A stretch of DNA of 64,000 bases from Marinobacter szutsaonensis (GCF_039523335.1 NZ_BAAAFC010000002.1:434001-498000), one strand, 5' to 3'; positions 1 to 8,535 are shown, numbered from the stretch's first letter. The notes: a model not told the origin generated them from the letters alone. Program-made: numbers and translations.

Positions 1-621
1 TGGGGCAGCTTCATGAGCTACGCCGCCGAGCACTACGGTGTGGAATGCGTCGGCGTGACCATCTCGAAGGAGCAGACCGCCTGGGCCCGTGACCGGTATC
101 CGGACCTGCCACTGGAGTTCCGTCTGCAGGATTACCGGGAAGTGAACGAGAAGTTCGACCGGGTGGTCAGTGTCGGCATGTTCGAACATGTCGGGCGCAA
201 GAACTACCGCACGTTCATGGATGTGGCCCATCGCTGCCTGAAGGACGATGGCCTGTTTCTGCTGCATACCATTGGCAGCAATAACCGGTCCGGAGGCGCC
301 GATCCCTGGATTGACAAGTACATCTTCCCCAATGGTGAATTGCCCTCACTGAGCCAGATCAGCGATGCCGTTGATCAACGGTTCGTGGTGGAAGACCTGC
401 ACAACTTCGGCGCCGACTATGACCGGACCCTGATGGCCTGGTACGACAACTTCAAGGTCGCCTGGCCACAGTTCCGGGAGCAGCTCGGCAAGCGCTTCTA
501 CCGGATGTGGGAGTATTACCTGCTGTCCTGTGCCGGGGCATTCCGGGCCCGGGACATCCAGCTGTGGCAGTGGGTGCTGTCAAAAAATGGCCTGGAAGGT
601 GGGTATCGCCGGGTCAGTTGA
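1..621 (+). CDS. cfa: cyclopropane-fatty-acyl-phospholipid synthase, C-terminal part
   Basis: The reading frame is open from the first base, so this is the last 206 residues of a longer gene. The visible part starts just after the glycine-rich SAM-binding loop (WGSF). It then shows family blocks: FEHVGRKNY, the LLHTIG strand, and a C-terminal YYLLSCAGAFRARDIQLWQ segment, all typical of Cfa enzymes. These transfer a methylene group from S-adenosylmethionine to unsaturated acyl chains of membrane phospholipids at the inner face of the membrane. The gene ends 10 bases before a convergent flavoprotein gene. The N-terminal lipid-binding part lies outside the window. Family assignment is secure. 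Confidence 0.93.
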   Translation, partial: WGSFMSYAAEHYGVECVGVTISKEQTAWARDRYPDLPLEFRLQDYREVNEKFDRVVSVGMFEHVGRKNYRTFMDVAHRCLKDDGLFLLHTIGSNNRSGGADPWIDKYIFPNGELPSLSQISDAVDQRFVVEDLHNFGADYDRTLMAWYDNFKVAWPQFREQLGKRFYRMWEYYLLSCAGAFRARDIQLWQWVLSKNGLEGGYRRVS

Positions 622-631
622 TCATCCGGCC

Positions 632-1825
632 TCAGGCCACATTCCCGGCGGCAACGCCGGACGCCCAGGCCCACTGGAAATTGTGGCCGCCCAGGTGTCC
701 GGTGACATCCACCACTTCCCCGATGAAGTACAGGTTCGGCCGGTCCAGGACCGCCATGGTCTTTGACGAGAGCTGGCGGGTGTCGATGCCACCCAGGGTG
801 ACTTCCGCTGTGCGGTAACCCTCGGTGCCGGCGGGCTTGATGGTCCAGTCTCCCAGGGTGTTTGCCACCTGTTCGATATCGGCGTTCTTGTACCCCTGCA
901 GCGGTCCGGTCCAGCCGTGGAGTTCGTTGAAGGCGCTGGCAAAGCGTTTCGGCAGGTACTCCGCCAGATACTGGGCGACCGTGGTGCGGGGTTTTTGCTT
1001 GCGCAGACCCATCAGGTCGTCCTCGATTCGTCGGGTCGGCAGCAGGTTAATGCTGATGTCATCCCCCGGAAACCAGTAACTGGAAATCTGCAGCATGGCC
1101 GGGCCACTCAGGCCCCGATGGGTGACCAGCATGGGTTCCCGGAAATGCTGGCGGTTGCATTCGGCATCCACCGGGCAACTGATCCCGGCCAGAGGTGCCA
1201 GCTGGGTTTTCAGCTCCGGCTGGAGCGTGAAAGGCACCAGGCCGGCACGGGTGGGGAGCACCTCCAGGCCGAATTGCCTGGCGACCTCGTACCCGAAGCC
1301 GGTGGCGCCCATGGTCGGAATCGAGAGCCCGCCGGTGGCAATCACCAGGGATTTGCAGGTCAGTGCGCCACTGCCGGTTTTCAGTCGATAGCCCGCATCT
1401 GTTTCGCTGACGGCAGTGACAGCGGTCTTCAGCCGGATTTCCGCCCCGGCCCATTCGCACTCGGTCAGTAGCATGTTCAGGATGTCCTTGGCACTGTCCT
1501 TGCAGAACAGCTGTCCCGGGGCTTTCTCCTCGTGCTCGATACCGTGGCGATCCACCAGCTCCAGGAAATCCTGGGGGGTATAGCGCTTCAGCGCCGATAT
1601 GCAGTAGTGCGGGTTATCGGACAGGAAATTGGCCGGCGTGCTGTTCAGGTTGGTGAAATTGCAGCGGCCGCCGCCTGACATGAGGATCTTTTTGCCGGGC
1701 TTGTTGGCGTGGTCGATCACCAGTACCCGGCGCCCCCGGTAGCCCGCGGTGGCAGCGCACATGAGGCCGGCGGCACCGGCGCCGATGATGATAACGTCGT
1801 AATGGGATGCCGAGGATGCTGTCAT
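632..1825 (-). CDS. BaiN/HI0933-family FAD-dependent oxidoreductase
   Basis: The protein has 397 residues. It opens with a Rossmann dinucleotide-binding motif (IIIGAGAAG, about residues 12-20), followed by the family block KILMSGGGRCNFTN. These mark the HI0933/YhiN/BaiN flavoproteins, whose substrates are mostly unknown. I start it at the ATG at 1825 because the GxGxxG motif follows directly and the next internal ATG would remove it. No Shine-Dalgarno is visible. Instead an 11-bp perfect hairpin (1827-1859) touches the start codon. The gene lies downstream of phzF on the same strand, 43 bases away. Confidence 0.88.
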   Translation of the reverse strand: MTASSASHYDVIIIGAGAAGLMCAATAGYRGRRVLVIDHANKPGKKILMSGGGRCNFTNLNSTPANFLSDNPHYCISALKRYTPQDFLELVDRHGIEHEEKAPGQLFCKDSAKDILNMLLTECEWAGAEIRLKTAVTAVSETDAGYRLKTGSGALTCKSLVIATGGLSIPTMGATGFGYEVARQFGLEVLPTRAGLVPFTLQPELKTQLAPLAGISCPVDAECNRQHFREPMLVTHRGLSGPAMLQISSYWFPGDDISINLLPTRRIEDDLMGLRKQKPRTTVAQYLAEYLPKRFASAFNELHGWTGPLQGYKNADIEQVANTLGDWTIKPAGTEGYRTAEVTLGGIDTRQLSSKTMAVLDRPNLYFIGEVVDVTGHLGGHNFQWAWASGVAAGNVA

Positions 1826-1826
1826 T

Positions 1827-1859
1827 ACTGCCCGCCGGTGTGAGTGAACGGCGGGCAGT
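1827..1859 (-). promoter_or_regulatory. 11-bp hairpin abutting a start codon, with a TATACT box
   Basis: ACTGCCCGCCG (1827-1837) and CGGCGGGCAGT (1849-1859) are perfect inverted repeats around an 11-nt loop. On the minus strand the hairpin ends one base before the ATG of the flavoprotein gene, where a ribosome binding site would be expected. A TATACT hexamer (1857-1862, minus strand) could be a -10 element starting a very short leader. It may instead end or stabilise phzF mRNA, but no U-tract follows. Confidence 0.5.
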
Positions 1860-1868
1860 ATACCAGTC

Positions 1869-2672
1869 TCAGGGCAGGTGTACGGAACCTTCCATGTAGA
1901 ACGCGGTCTGGCCGGCGATATCGATCCGGTCACCTTTCAGCTCACAGCGCAGGAGGCCGCCCCGGGCTGACAGCTGTCTTGCCTCAAGGGACGATTTGCC
2001 CAGCTGGTTTGCCCAGTAGGGCACCAGCACACTGTGGATGGAGCCGGTCACCGGGTCCTCGTCGATGCCCGCGCCGGGGGCAAAATAGCGGCTGACAAAG
2101 TCGCAGTCCTCGCCCCGGGCGGTGACGATCAGCCCCTGGTTGCCTAGAGTCTTGAGCTTGCGGAGATCCGGCTCGGCTGACCGGACCGCCGCTTCGTTTT
2201 CCAGCACCACCATGTAGTTGGTGTCGTTGGGCACGTAGAAGGCGGTCTCCGGAGCGCCCTCAAGGGCTTCATGGATAATCGCGGGTGTCTGGCGCTCCTC
2301 GAAGGCCAGGTTGGGAAAGTCGAGCACCAGCCAGTCATTGTCCCTGCGAACACCCAGATGACCGCTCCTGGACTGCAGGGTGATCTTCTCTCCAGCCCAG
2401 TCCAGCTTGTTGAAGATGACCCAGGCGCTGGCCAGCGTTGCATGGCCGCAAAGGGGCACCTCCACCGTGGGCGTGAACCAGCGGATGTGGAAGTCGGCCT
2501 CATCTGTCTCCGGCAGCCGGACCAGGAAGGCGGTTTCGGACAGGTTGTTCTCCATCGCCAGGGCCCGGAGGGTGTCATCCGGCAGCCATTGGTCCAGAGG
2601 CATGACGGCGGCCGGATTGCCGCCGAACACACGGTCGGTGAAAGCGTCGACCTGGAAGATTGGGTGCATCAT
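1869..2672 (-). CDS. PhzF family isomerase/epimerase
   Basis: This 267-residue protein has the PhzF fold signature: an N-terminal QVDAFTDRVFGGNPAAV block, the NLSETAF motif with the catalytic glutamate (Glu45 counted from the second Met), a GHATLA motif and a C-terminal EDPVTGSIH block. PhzF itself isomerises an intermediate of phenazine synthesis. Most homologues lie outside phenazine clusters and have unknown substrates, as here. A GAGGAG site precedes the first ATG by 8 bases. The start overlaps the stop of the upstream small gene in an ATGA, so the two are translationally coupled. The divergent MocR gene may control the pair. Confidence 0.9.
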   Translation of the reverse strand: MMHPIFQVDAFTDRVFGGNPAAVMPLDQWLPDDTLRALAMENNLSETAFLVRLPETDEADFHIRWFTPTVEVPLCGHATLASAWVIFNKLDWAGEKITLQSRSGHLGVRRDNDWLVLDFPNLAFEERQTPAIIHEALEGAPETAFYVPNDTNYMVVLENEAAVRSAEPDLRKLKTLGNQGLIVTARGEDCDFVSRYFAPGAGIDEDPVTGSIHSVLVPYWANQLGKSSLEARQLSARGGLLRCELKGDRIDIAGQTAFYMEGSVHLP

Positions 2673-2986
2673 CGGTTTGTCTCCTCGAGTGTGCGTCCAG
2701 CGTAATCATGGGCCTTGTATCTGGCAAACTGTTCCAGTTCGCCCTCGCTGTACAGGTGCACCTCAGGCGTGGGGCGGCCGAGTGTCAGAATCCAGTGCCC
2801 GTGGCTTGCCCGGTGGATGGTGAACCCGAGGTCTTCCAGCCATTTCCGGGTGACCTCCGGCCGGATAGTGCCCAGGGGCAGGGTGGGTGATGCGAGTCCC
2901 AGTAGATCCTTGCGGGTAGAGGCAGGGATGTCCGGGAGCAGGACAGGAACGGCTGAGTGCCGTGCAGGAACAGTGGCGGATCCCAT
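2669..2986 (-). CDS. small uncharacterised protein upstream of phzF
   Basis: This is a 105-residue protein that I do not recognise. It has no signal peptide or membrane segment. The C-terminal half (about residues 45-100) looks like a compact mixed fold: an RPEVTRKWLEDLGFTIHRASHGHWILTLG stretch followed by VHLYSEGELEQFARYKAHDY. The start is supported by an AAGGAG site seven bases upstream. Its stop overlaps the phzF start, so the two genes form an operon whose promoter must lie in the interval shared with the MocR gene. Confidence 0.7.
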   Translation of the reverse strand: MGSATVPARHSAVPVLLPDIPASTRKDLLGLASPTLPLGTIRPEVTRKWLEDLGFTIHRASHGHWILTLGRPTPEVHLYSEGELEQFARYKAHDYAGRTLEETNR

Positions 2987-3043
2987 GGTGAAACTCCTTC
3001 TTCAATGAGCTTGTCATCATTGTCCTGCTTCGCTGACAGGCAT

Positions 3044-3064
3044 AACAGATTCAGTTAATCTGTT
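3044..3064. promoter_or_regulatory. 8-bp inverted repeat between divergent genes
   Basis: AACAGATT (3044-3051) and AATCTGTT (3057-3064) form a perfect inverted repeat with a five-base spacer, followed by TTT on the plus strand. It lies 58 bases upstream of the small gene and just ahead of the repeats attributed to MocR. It could be an operator or a weak AT-rich hairpin. Its role is unknown. Confidence 0.4.
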
Positions 3065-3071
3065 TTTGAAT

Positions 3072-3129
3072 CGGTACAGATGAGTCTCACGCGAGTCTGT
3101 ACCGGTTCATTTGCTGCCGATCTGTACTG
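3072..3129. promoter_or_regulatory. three regularly spaced CTGTAC half-sites, likely MocR operator
   Basis: CGGTACAGA (3072-3080) is the exact reverse complement of TCTGTACCG (3096-3104). A third copy, TCTGTACTG, lies at 3121-3129. Their centres are 24-25 bp apart, so all lie on nearly the same face of the helix. MocR regulators are dimers that commonly bind widely spaced direct or inverted half-sites next to their own genes. The array sits between the divergent mocR and phzF operons and 62 bases or more ahead of the mocR start codon. Function is inferred from position and symmetry. Confidence 0.6.
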
Positions 3130-3190
3130 CCCCATTGCCGGACAGGTCTGGTGCAATAACAAGGGAGATACAAGGCAGGAGGGAGACCGC

Positions 3191-4600
3191 ATGGGCGTTC
3201 TATACAGCCAGGTGGCGGATCAGCTGCAGGCGCTGATCCAGGAAGGAGTGTACCGGGAAGGCGACCGGTTGCCCGGTGTACGGGTATTGAGCCGGCAGTT
3301 CGCGGTGTCGATTTCGACGGTATTGCAGGCCCACCAGACCCTGGAGGCACGGGGATACCTGGAAGCCCGGGAGCGTAGCGGCTATTTCGTGCGCCTGCCG
3401 GTCCAGGATGTGCCGGAGCCCAGGATGCCAAAGCACCGGAGCCGGCCGGTCCCGGTGACCGCACGGGAAATGACGCTGGATCTGTGTGCCGATGAGCAGA
3501 GACGCATGGTGCCACTGGCCACCGCGATTCCCCACCCTGATTACCTCCCTGTACGGCAGATCCAGCAGAGCACGCTGTGGGCGGCACGAAGGGGGCTGGA
3601 AACCCTGGATTACGCCTTCCCCGGCAAGGAATCGTTCCGCCGCCAGATTGCCCAGCGCATGGCCGCCATCGGCGTGCCGGTGACGCCGGACGAGATCCTG
3701 GCAACCAACGGCGCGCAGGAAGCCATCATTCTGGCCCTGCGGGCGGTGACCCAGCCCGGCGATATCGTGGCGGTGGAGTCGCCGTCATTCCCCGGCATTC
3801 TCCAGGCTCTGGAAGTGGTGGGCTTGCGGGTGATAGAAATTCCCACCCACCCCTCGGAAGGTCTGAGCCTGGAGGGACTCGAACTGGCCCTGGAACAGTG
3901 GCCCCTGAAAGCCTGTGTGGTGGTGACCAATCACAGCAATCCCATGGGGGCGCGCATGTCCGATGAGCGCAAGAAACAGCTGGTGTCCATGCTGGCGGCG
4001 GCCGACGTGCCCCTGATCGAGGATGATATCTACGGCGACCTGTACCACACCGGTGAGCGGCCCCGGCCGGCCAAGGCCTTCGACCGGGCTGACAACGTGA
4101 TCTATTGCAGTTCCTTTTCCAAGACCATTTCCCCGGGCCTGCGCCTGGGCTGGATGATCCCCGGCCGTCACATGGCCAGCGCCCGCCAGCACAAGTATTT
4201 CGTCAACCTGGCGACCTCCTCCATTCCCCAGCTGGCGGTCGCCCACTTTCTGGAGCAGGGCGGCTATGACCGGTACCTGCGGTCAGCGCGGCAGCACTAC
4301 CGGGAAGCGACCGAGCGCATGCGATCGGCGGTGGCCCGGTCATTCCCGGAAGGTACCGCGGTGAGCCGGCCCCAGGGCGGGTTTGTGCTCTGGGTACAAC
4401 TACCGGAGGGGGTATCGGGCACGGAGGTCTACCAGCGGGCACGGGCGGAAAACATCAACGTGGCGCCCGGGCTGATGTTCTCCACCACCAACAAGTTCGA
4501 TAACTGCCTCCGCCTGAATGGTGGAAACCCCTGGACCGGAACCATCGAAAAGGCTGTCGCCAGGCTCGGTGCGCTGGTCCACGAGGAGATGGGACGCTAA
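3191..4600 (+). CDS. MocR-type regulator: GntR wHTH fused to aminotransferase
   Basis: The 469-residue protein begins with a GntR-type winged helix-turn-helix (about residues 1-70, with GVRVLSRQFAVSISTVLQAHQTLEARGYL). A linker leads to a fold-type I aminotransferase domain (about 105-465). The PLP-binding lysine is Lys311 in SSFSKTISPGLRLGW, and NHSNPMG and the DDIYGDL aspartate are also present. Such proteins use PLP or amino compounds as effectors and regulate neighbouring metabolic genes. I start it at 3191, with an AGGAGGGAG site just upstream, because upstream codons do not extend the wHTH. Its stop overlaps that of the convergent regulator by four bases. Confidence 0.9.
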   Translation: MGVLYSQVADQLQALIQEGVYREGDRLPGVRVLSRQFAVSISTVLQAHQTLEARGYLEARERSGYFVRLPVQDVPEPRMPKHRSRPVPVTAREMTLDLCADEQRRMVPLATAIPHPDYLPVRQIQQSTLWAARRGLETLDYAFPGKESFRRQIAQRMAAIGVPVTPDEILATNGAQEAIILALRAVTQPGDIVAVESPSFPGILQALEVVGLRVIEIPTHPSEGLSLEGLELALEQWPLKACVVVTNHSNPMGARMSDERKKQLVSMLAAADVPLIEDDIYGDLYHTGERPRPAKAFDRADNVIYCSSFSKTISPGLRLGWMIPGRHMASARQHKYFVNLATSSIPQLAVAHFLEQGGYDRYLRSARQHYREATERMRSAVARSFPEGTAVSRPQGGFVLWVQLPEGVSGTEVYQRARAENINVAPGLMFSTTNKFDNCLRLNGGNPWTGTIEKAVARLGALVHEEMGR

Positions 4601-5247
4601 CTGTCGCGGCGAAGATCCAGGGGATCAACCAGCCCCGCTGCAATGGCGATGCCGGTCACGTCCGGAAGCCGTTCGGCGCCCAGGCGTTTCATGACCCGGG
4701 CCCGGTACAGGTCGATGGTCTTGACGCTGACTCCCAGCTGATCGGCAATCTCACGGCTGGTATAGCCCTGGGCCAGGGGCAGGAAAACGTCCCGTTCCCG
4801 GCGGGTGAGGGTGTCGATCAGTGCCTCGGTGCGGGCATTGCCGTGGAAGCGCTGGCCGCTCTGCCGCTCCTGCAGAGCCTGCTGGACACTGTCGAGCAGA
4901 AGCTGCTCGTTGAACGGCTTCTCGATGAAGTCGAATGCACCGGATTTGAAGGCCCGGACCACGATGGGCACGTCGGCATGGCCGGAGACAAAAATGATCG
5001 GCACCTCCAGTCCCCGTTTCTGCAGTTCTTCCTGGACGTTGAGGCCGCCAAGCCCGGGCATCCGCACATCCAGCACCACACAGCCGGCGTTGGTATGCCC
5101 TACCGCATCCAGAAATTTCCGGCCGTCGCTGTAGGCTTCGACGTTCAGTCCCACGGACTCGAGCAGCCATTGGGTCGACTCGAGCATGCCGGCGTCGTCG
5201 TCGACCACGTAGACGGTGGTGGGCGGGTTACTGGGTGATTCAGTCAT
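4597..5247 (-). CDS. FixJ/LuxR-family response regulator (BfiR-like)
   Basis: The 216-residue protein has a receiver domain (about 10-125) with the acidic pocket DDD at 16-18, the phospho-acceptor Asp60 in VVLDVRMPG and the KPF lysine. A LuxR-type helix-turn-helix follows (about 145-205, LTRRERDVFLPLAQGYTSREIADQLGVSVKTIDLYRARVMKRL). It is cotranscribed with the kinase upstream, overlapping it by 8 bases. The kinase/regulator/acyl-CoA synthetase set resembles what I recall of P. aeruginosa PA4196-PA4198 (bfiR, bfiS, acyl-CoA synthetase). Two 20-bp palindromes near 6756-6814 are plausible binding sites. Confidence 0.88.
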   Translation of the reverse strand: MTESPSNPPTTVYVVDDDAGMLESTQWLLESVGLNVEAYSDGRKFLDAVGHTNAGCVVLDVRMPGLGGLNVQEELQKRGLEVPIIFVSGHADVPIVVRAFKSGAFDFIEKPFNEQLLLDSVQQALQERQSGQRFHGNARTEALIDTLTRRERDVFLPLAQGYTSREIADQLGVSVKTIDLYRARVMKRLGAERLPDVTGIAIAAGLVDPLDLRRDS

Positions 5248-6745
5248 TCCGGGAAATCTCCGTTGTTGCAGTCTTGTTCTTGTTTCCGCTGGCGGGGAAG
5301 CGGCACGTGAGGGTAAGGCCACCGGTCTTCGCCGGCCTGGCATCCAGGAAGCCGCCAAAGCCTTCGATAATGGAGCGGCTCATGGACAGGCCAAGGCCCA
5401 GACCCTGCGGCTTGCTGGTATAGAAGGGCTGGAACATCTGGCGAATTTCCTGCTCGCCCAGCCCGTCGCCCTGGTCGGTGACTTCAATCAGGGTCTCGTT
5501 GCAATCATTGATACAGGTGGTCAGGGTGATCTCGGCCGGGCTTCCCGGGTCCGTGCTCTCCGTTTTCCGGGATTCGACGGTGGCTTCGATCCCGTTACGG
5601 ATGAGGTTGATCAGGACCTGCTCGAGCAACACGGGGTCGGCGGTGATCACCGGGGCAGCCTCGCACAGCCGCTCCCGGATCCTGACCCGGTTCTTGTCCG
5701 CCTCCCACTGGCACAGCCTGGCCACGTTGCCGACCACGTCATTGACGGAAATCGGGGCGGTTCGTTTCTGGCCCTTGCGCAGGAACGCCCGGAGTCGCTT
5801 GATCACTTCCGAGGCCCGGTTGGCGTGGTGAACAATCTTCTGCAGGCCATCGTCCACCCGGTCCAGGCATTCGGGGTTGCTTCGGGCGTTCTTCAGGTAG
5901 CGCTGGCTGGCACTGGCAAAGTTCACGATGGTGGCCAGTGGCTGGTTCATCTCGTGGGCGATGCTCGAGGCCAGTTCGCCCAGGGTTGCAAGGCGTGCGG
6001 CATGGGCCAGTTCGTCCGCCAGCCGCCGGTTGTTCTCCTCGGATTCCACCCTGGCGGTGATGTCCCGGGACACGCTGATGACTTCCACCACTGCGCCGGT
6101 GTAGGTCTCACGGATGGCACGGCTGGCGATCTCGAACCAGCGCTTGCTGCCGTCCCGGTGCAGGATTTCCAGGGTCATGGTGGCGTAGCCGTCGTCCCGC
6201 AGGCGGTTATGGGCTTCCACCAGCTGCTCGACCACGTGATCGCCCCGGAACACCTCTTCCAGTGGCTTGCCTCGAAGTTCCTCGGGCCAGTACCCCAGCA
6301 ATCGCCAGGACGCCGGCGTTGCATCGATGAACCGACCGTCCGGGGCGTGGCGGGAGATCAGATCGGTGGTGTTCTCGGTAATCAGCCGGTACAGGCGGTT
6401 GGACTGCACGGCCTGCTCCCGGGTGCGAACTTCCTCGGTGGCATCCCGGCCCCGGAGCAGGACCAGGTTGCTGGTCTGGTCCGGTATCAATGTCCAGAGC
6501 AGGATATGGCCGGGTATCCGGGATTCGACATTTTCGATGGCCCGGTTCTGCTGCAGGGAGGAATGCACCAGGGCCTGCGTATTGACCGGGAGCAGATCCA
6601 CCGCGCTTTCAAGGCCGGCACTGCTCACCAGGTCGATAGCGCTGCGACTGGCCTTCAGCAGGGCAGAGTGCCGATCAAGGACCAGACCGGGTTGCGGGTC
6701 GGCGTCCGGCAAACTAAATACCGTATCAGGGGGAAAATCGGTCAT
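5240..6745 (-). CDS. PAS-domain sensor histidine kinase (BfiS-like)
   Basis: The 501-residue protein has no obvious membrane segment, so it is probably a cytoplasmic sensor. It has an N-terminal region of about 110 residues, a PAS/PAC domain (about 115-235, LYRLITENTTDLISRHAPDGRFIDATPA), a dimerisation helix with His264 in SSIAHEMNQPLATI, and an HATPase domain with the N box LINLIRNGIEA, DQGDGLG and GLGLGLSMSR. This is the DctB/FixL-type core. It overlaps its regulator by 8 bases and is divergent from the acyl-CoA synthetase gene, which suggests that it senses a carboxylic acid, its CoA ester or redox state. The ligand is unknown. Confidence 0.88.
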   Translation of the reverse strand: MTDFPPDTVFSLPDADPQPGLVLDRHSALLKASRSAIDLVSSAGLESAVDLLPVNTQALVHSSLQQNRAIENVESRIPGHILLWTLIPDQTSNLVLLRGRDATEEVRTREQAVQSNRLYRLITENTTDLISRHAPDGRFIDATPASWRLLGYWPEELRGKPLEEVFRGDHVVEQLVEAHNRLRDDGYATMTLEILHRDGSKRWFEIASRAIRETYTGAVVEVISVSRDITARVESEENNRRLADELAHAARLATLGELASSIAHEMNQPLATIVNFASASQRYLKNARSNPECLDRVDDGLQKIVHHANRASEVIKRLRAFLRKGQKRTAPISVNDVVGNVARLCQWEADKNRVRIRERLCEAAPVITADPVLLEQVLINLIRNGIEATVESRKTESTDPGSPAEITLTTCINDCNETLIEVTDQGDGLGEQEIRQMFQPFYTSKPQGLGLGLSMSRSIIEGFGGFLDARPAKTGGLTLTCRFPASGNKNKTATTEISRND

Positions 6746-6755
6746 ATCATCGCTG

Positions 6756-6775
6756 TTATAGTAATTGCACTATAA
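6756..6775. promoter_or_regulatory. 20-bp palindrome upstream of the kinase gene
   Basis: TTATAGT (6756-6762) and ACTATAA (6769-6775) form a perfect 7-6-7 inverted repeat ending 10 bp upstream of the kinase start. The right arm contains TATAAT (6771-6776), so a bound regulator would cover a possible plus-strand -10 element. The 20-bp two-fold symmetry suits LuxR/FixJ-type dimers. Confidence 0.5.
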
Positions 6776-6794
6776 TACCTTGGTGTAGTTTCTA

Positions 6795-6814
6795 GTATTT
6801 GTCCCATCAAATAC
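6795..6814. promoter_or_regulatory. second 20-bp palindrome, same architecture
   Basis: GTATTTG (6795-6801) and CAAATAC (6808-6814) form a perfect 7-6-7 inverted repeat starting 39 bp after the start of the previous one. It lies 86 bases upstream of the acyl-CoA synthetase start. The half-site sequence differs from the first palindrome, so the two may serve different proteins, or one regulator with loose specificity. Confidence 0.5.
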
Positions 6815-6899
6815 CATTCTGACCAGCGTGAATTATAGCCAGATTAGCGATTTTCCTGAATACGCCATAAGAACAACAGAGCTCCAAGAGGAACCCGTT

Positions 6900-8528
6900 A
6901 TGACCTCGATTTTTGACCAGGGCCTGGCGCCCGTCGATGCCAACTACGCCGTCCAGTCGCCGATTGATTTCATCGAGCGCACCGCGAGTGTTTATCCGGA
7001 ATACCCGGCCATCATTCACGGCGCGATCCGTTACAACTGGGCACAAACCTACGAGCGCTGCCGTCGCCTGGCCTCGGCCCTGCAAGGTCGCGGGATCGGT
7101 CGTGGCGATACCGTCGCCGTGATGCTGCTGAACATCCCCGCGATGGTGGAATGCCACTTCGGCGTACCCATGATTGGCGCCGTGCTCAATACCCTGAACG
7201 TGCGCCTGGACGCCGACGCCATCGCCTTCATGCTTGAGCATGGAGAAGCCAAGGTGGTGATTGCCGACCGCGAGTTCGGTCAGGTCATCAAGGACGCTGT
7301 CCGTCACCTGGAGCACAAACCGCTGGTCATTGATGTGGATGACCCGGAATACGGTGAGGGCGTGCAGGTCAGCGATCTGGATTACGAGGCGTTCCTGCAG
7401 GAGGGTGACCCTCAGTTCCAGTGGAGCTTCCCTGAAAACGAGTGGGACGCGGTTTCCCTGAACTACACCTCCGGTACCACCGGCAACCCCAAGGGCGTGG
7501 TCTATCACCACCGCGGGGCTTACCTCAATGCCCTGGGTAACCAGGCCGTCTGGTCCATGGACATGCATCCGGTCTATCTGTGGACCCTGCCGATGTTCCA
7601 CTGCAACGGTTGGTGTTTCCCCTGGACCGTTACCGCCATGGCCGGCACCCATGTTTGCCTGCGCCGGGTGGACCCGGAGAAGATCCTGCAGCTGATCCGC
7701 GATCACCAGGTCACCCACATGTGCGGCGCCCCGATCGTTCTGAACGCGCTGCTCAATGCGCCGGCAGCCGCCAAGGCCGGGATCGATCACGAGGTGAAAT
7801 CCATGACCGCCGGTGCCGCACCCCCCGCCCAGGTGATCGGGGCGGTAGAAGAAATGGGCATCAAGGTGACCCACGTTTACGGCCTGACCGAAGTGTACGG
7901 CCCGGTAACTGTGTGTGCCTGGAAGTCCGAGTGGGATGAGCTGCCGCTGCATGACCGTGCCCGGAAAAAGGCACGCCAGGGCGTTCGCTACCATACCCTG
8001 GCCGGCACCATGGTCGGTGATCCCAACACCATGGAACCGGTGCCCAAAGACGGCAAGACCATCGGCGAGATCTTCCTGCGCGGCAACACCGTGATGAAGG
8101 GTTACCTGAAGAACCCGAGTGCCACCGAAGAGGCCTTCCGTGGTGGCTGGTTCCACACCGGTGACCTGGCGGTGTGGCACGAGGACGGTTACCTGGAAAT
8201 CAAGGACCGGCTGAAAGACATCATCATCTCCGGGGGTGAGAACATCTCCACCATCGAGGTGGAAGATACCCTGTACCGCCATCCGGCCGTGCTGGAAGCG
8301 GCGGTGGTTGCCCGCCCGGACGAGAAGTGGGGCGAGACGCCCTGCGCGTTCATTACCCTGAAGCCGGAAGCCGGCGAGGTCAGCGAAGAAGACATTATCA
8401 CCTTCTGCCGCGAGCATCTGGCCCGCTTCAAGGTACCGAAAACGGTCGTCTTCACGGAGCTGCCCAAGACCTCCACGGGCAAGATCCAGAAGTTCGTGCT
8501 GCGGGATCAGGCCAAAGAGCTGGACTGA
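6900..8528 (+). CDS. AMP-forming acyl-CoA synthetase
   Basis: The 542-residue enzyme belongs to the ANL superfamily and activates a carboxylic acid with ATP and CoA. It shows the AMP-binding motif YTSGTTGNPKGV (about 189-200), HVYGLTEVYG, the GWFHTGDLA motif, the hinge KDRLKDIIISGGENIS and the C-terminal catalytic lysine in PKTSTGKIQKF. Overall it resembles medium-chain/AlkK-like and methylthiopropionyl-CoA ligase-like enzymes, so the chain length cannot be fixed from sequence. I start it at 6900, preceded by AGAGGAA. It is divergent from the kinase/regulator operon and is followed 98 bases later by a permease, suggesting an uptake-and-activation unit. Confidence 0.9.
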   Translation: MTSIFDQGLAPVDANYAVQSPIDFIERTASVYPEYPAIIHGAIRYNWAQTYERCRRLASALQGRGIGRGDTVAVMLLNIPAMVECHFGVPMIGAVLNTLNVRLDADAIAFMLEHGEAKVVIADREFGQVIKDAVRHLEHKPLVIDVDDPEYGEGVQVSDLDYEAFLQEGDPQFQWSFPENEWDAVSLNYTSGTTGNPKGVVYHHRGAYLNALGNQAVWSMDMHPVYLWTLPMFHCNGWCFPWTVTAMAGTHVCLRRVDPEKILQLIRDHQVTHMCGAPIVLNALLNAPAAAKAGIDHEVKSMTAGAAPPAQVIGAVEEMGIKVTHVYGLTEVYGPVTVCAWKSEWDELPLHDRARKKARQGVRYHTLAGTMVGDPNTMEPVPKDGKTIGEIFLRGNTVMKGYLKNPSATEEAFRGGWFHTGDLAVWHEDGYLEIKDRLKDIIISGGENISTIEVEDTLYRHPAVLEAAVVARPDEKWGETPCAFITLKPEAGEVSEEDIITFCREHLARFKVPKTVVFTELPKTSTGKIQKFVLRDQAKELD

Positions 8529-8535
8529 TCTGCTG

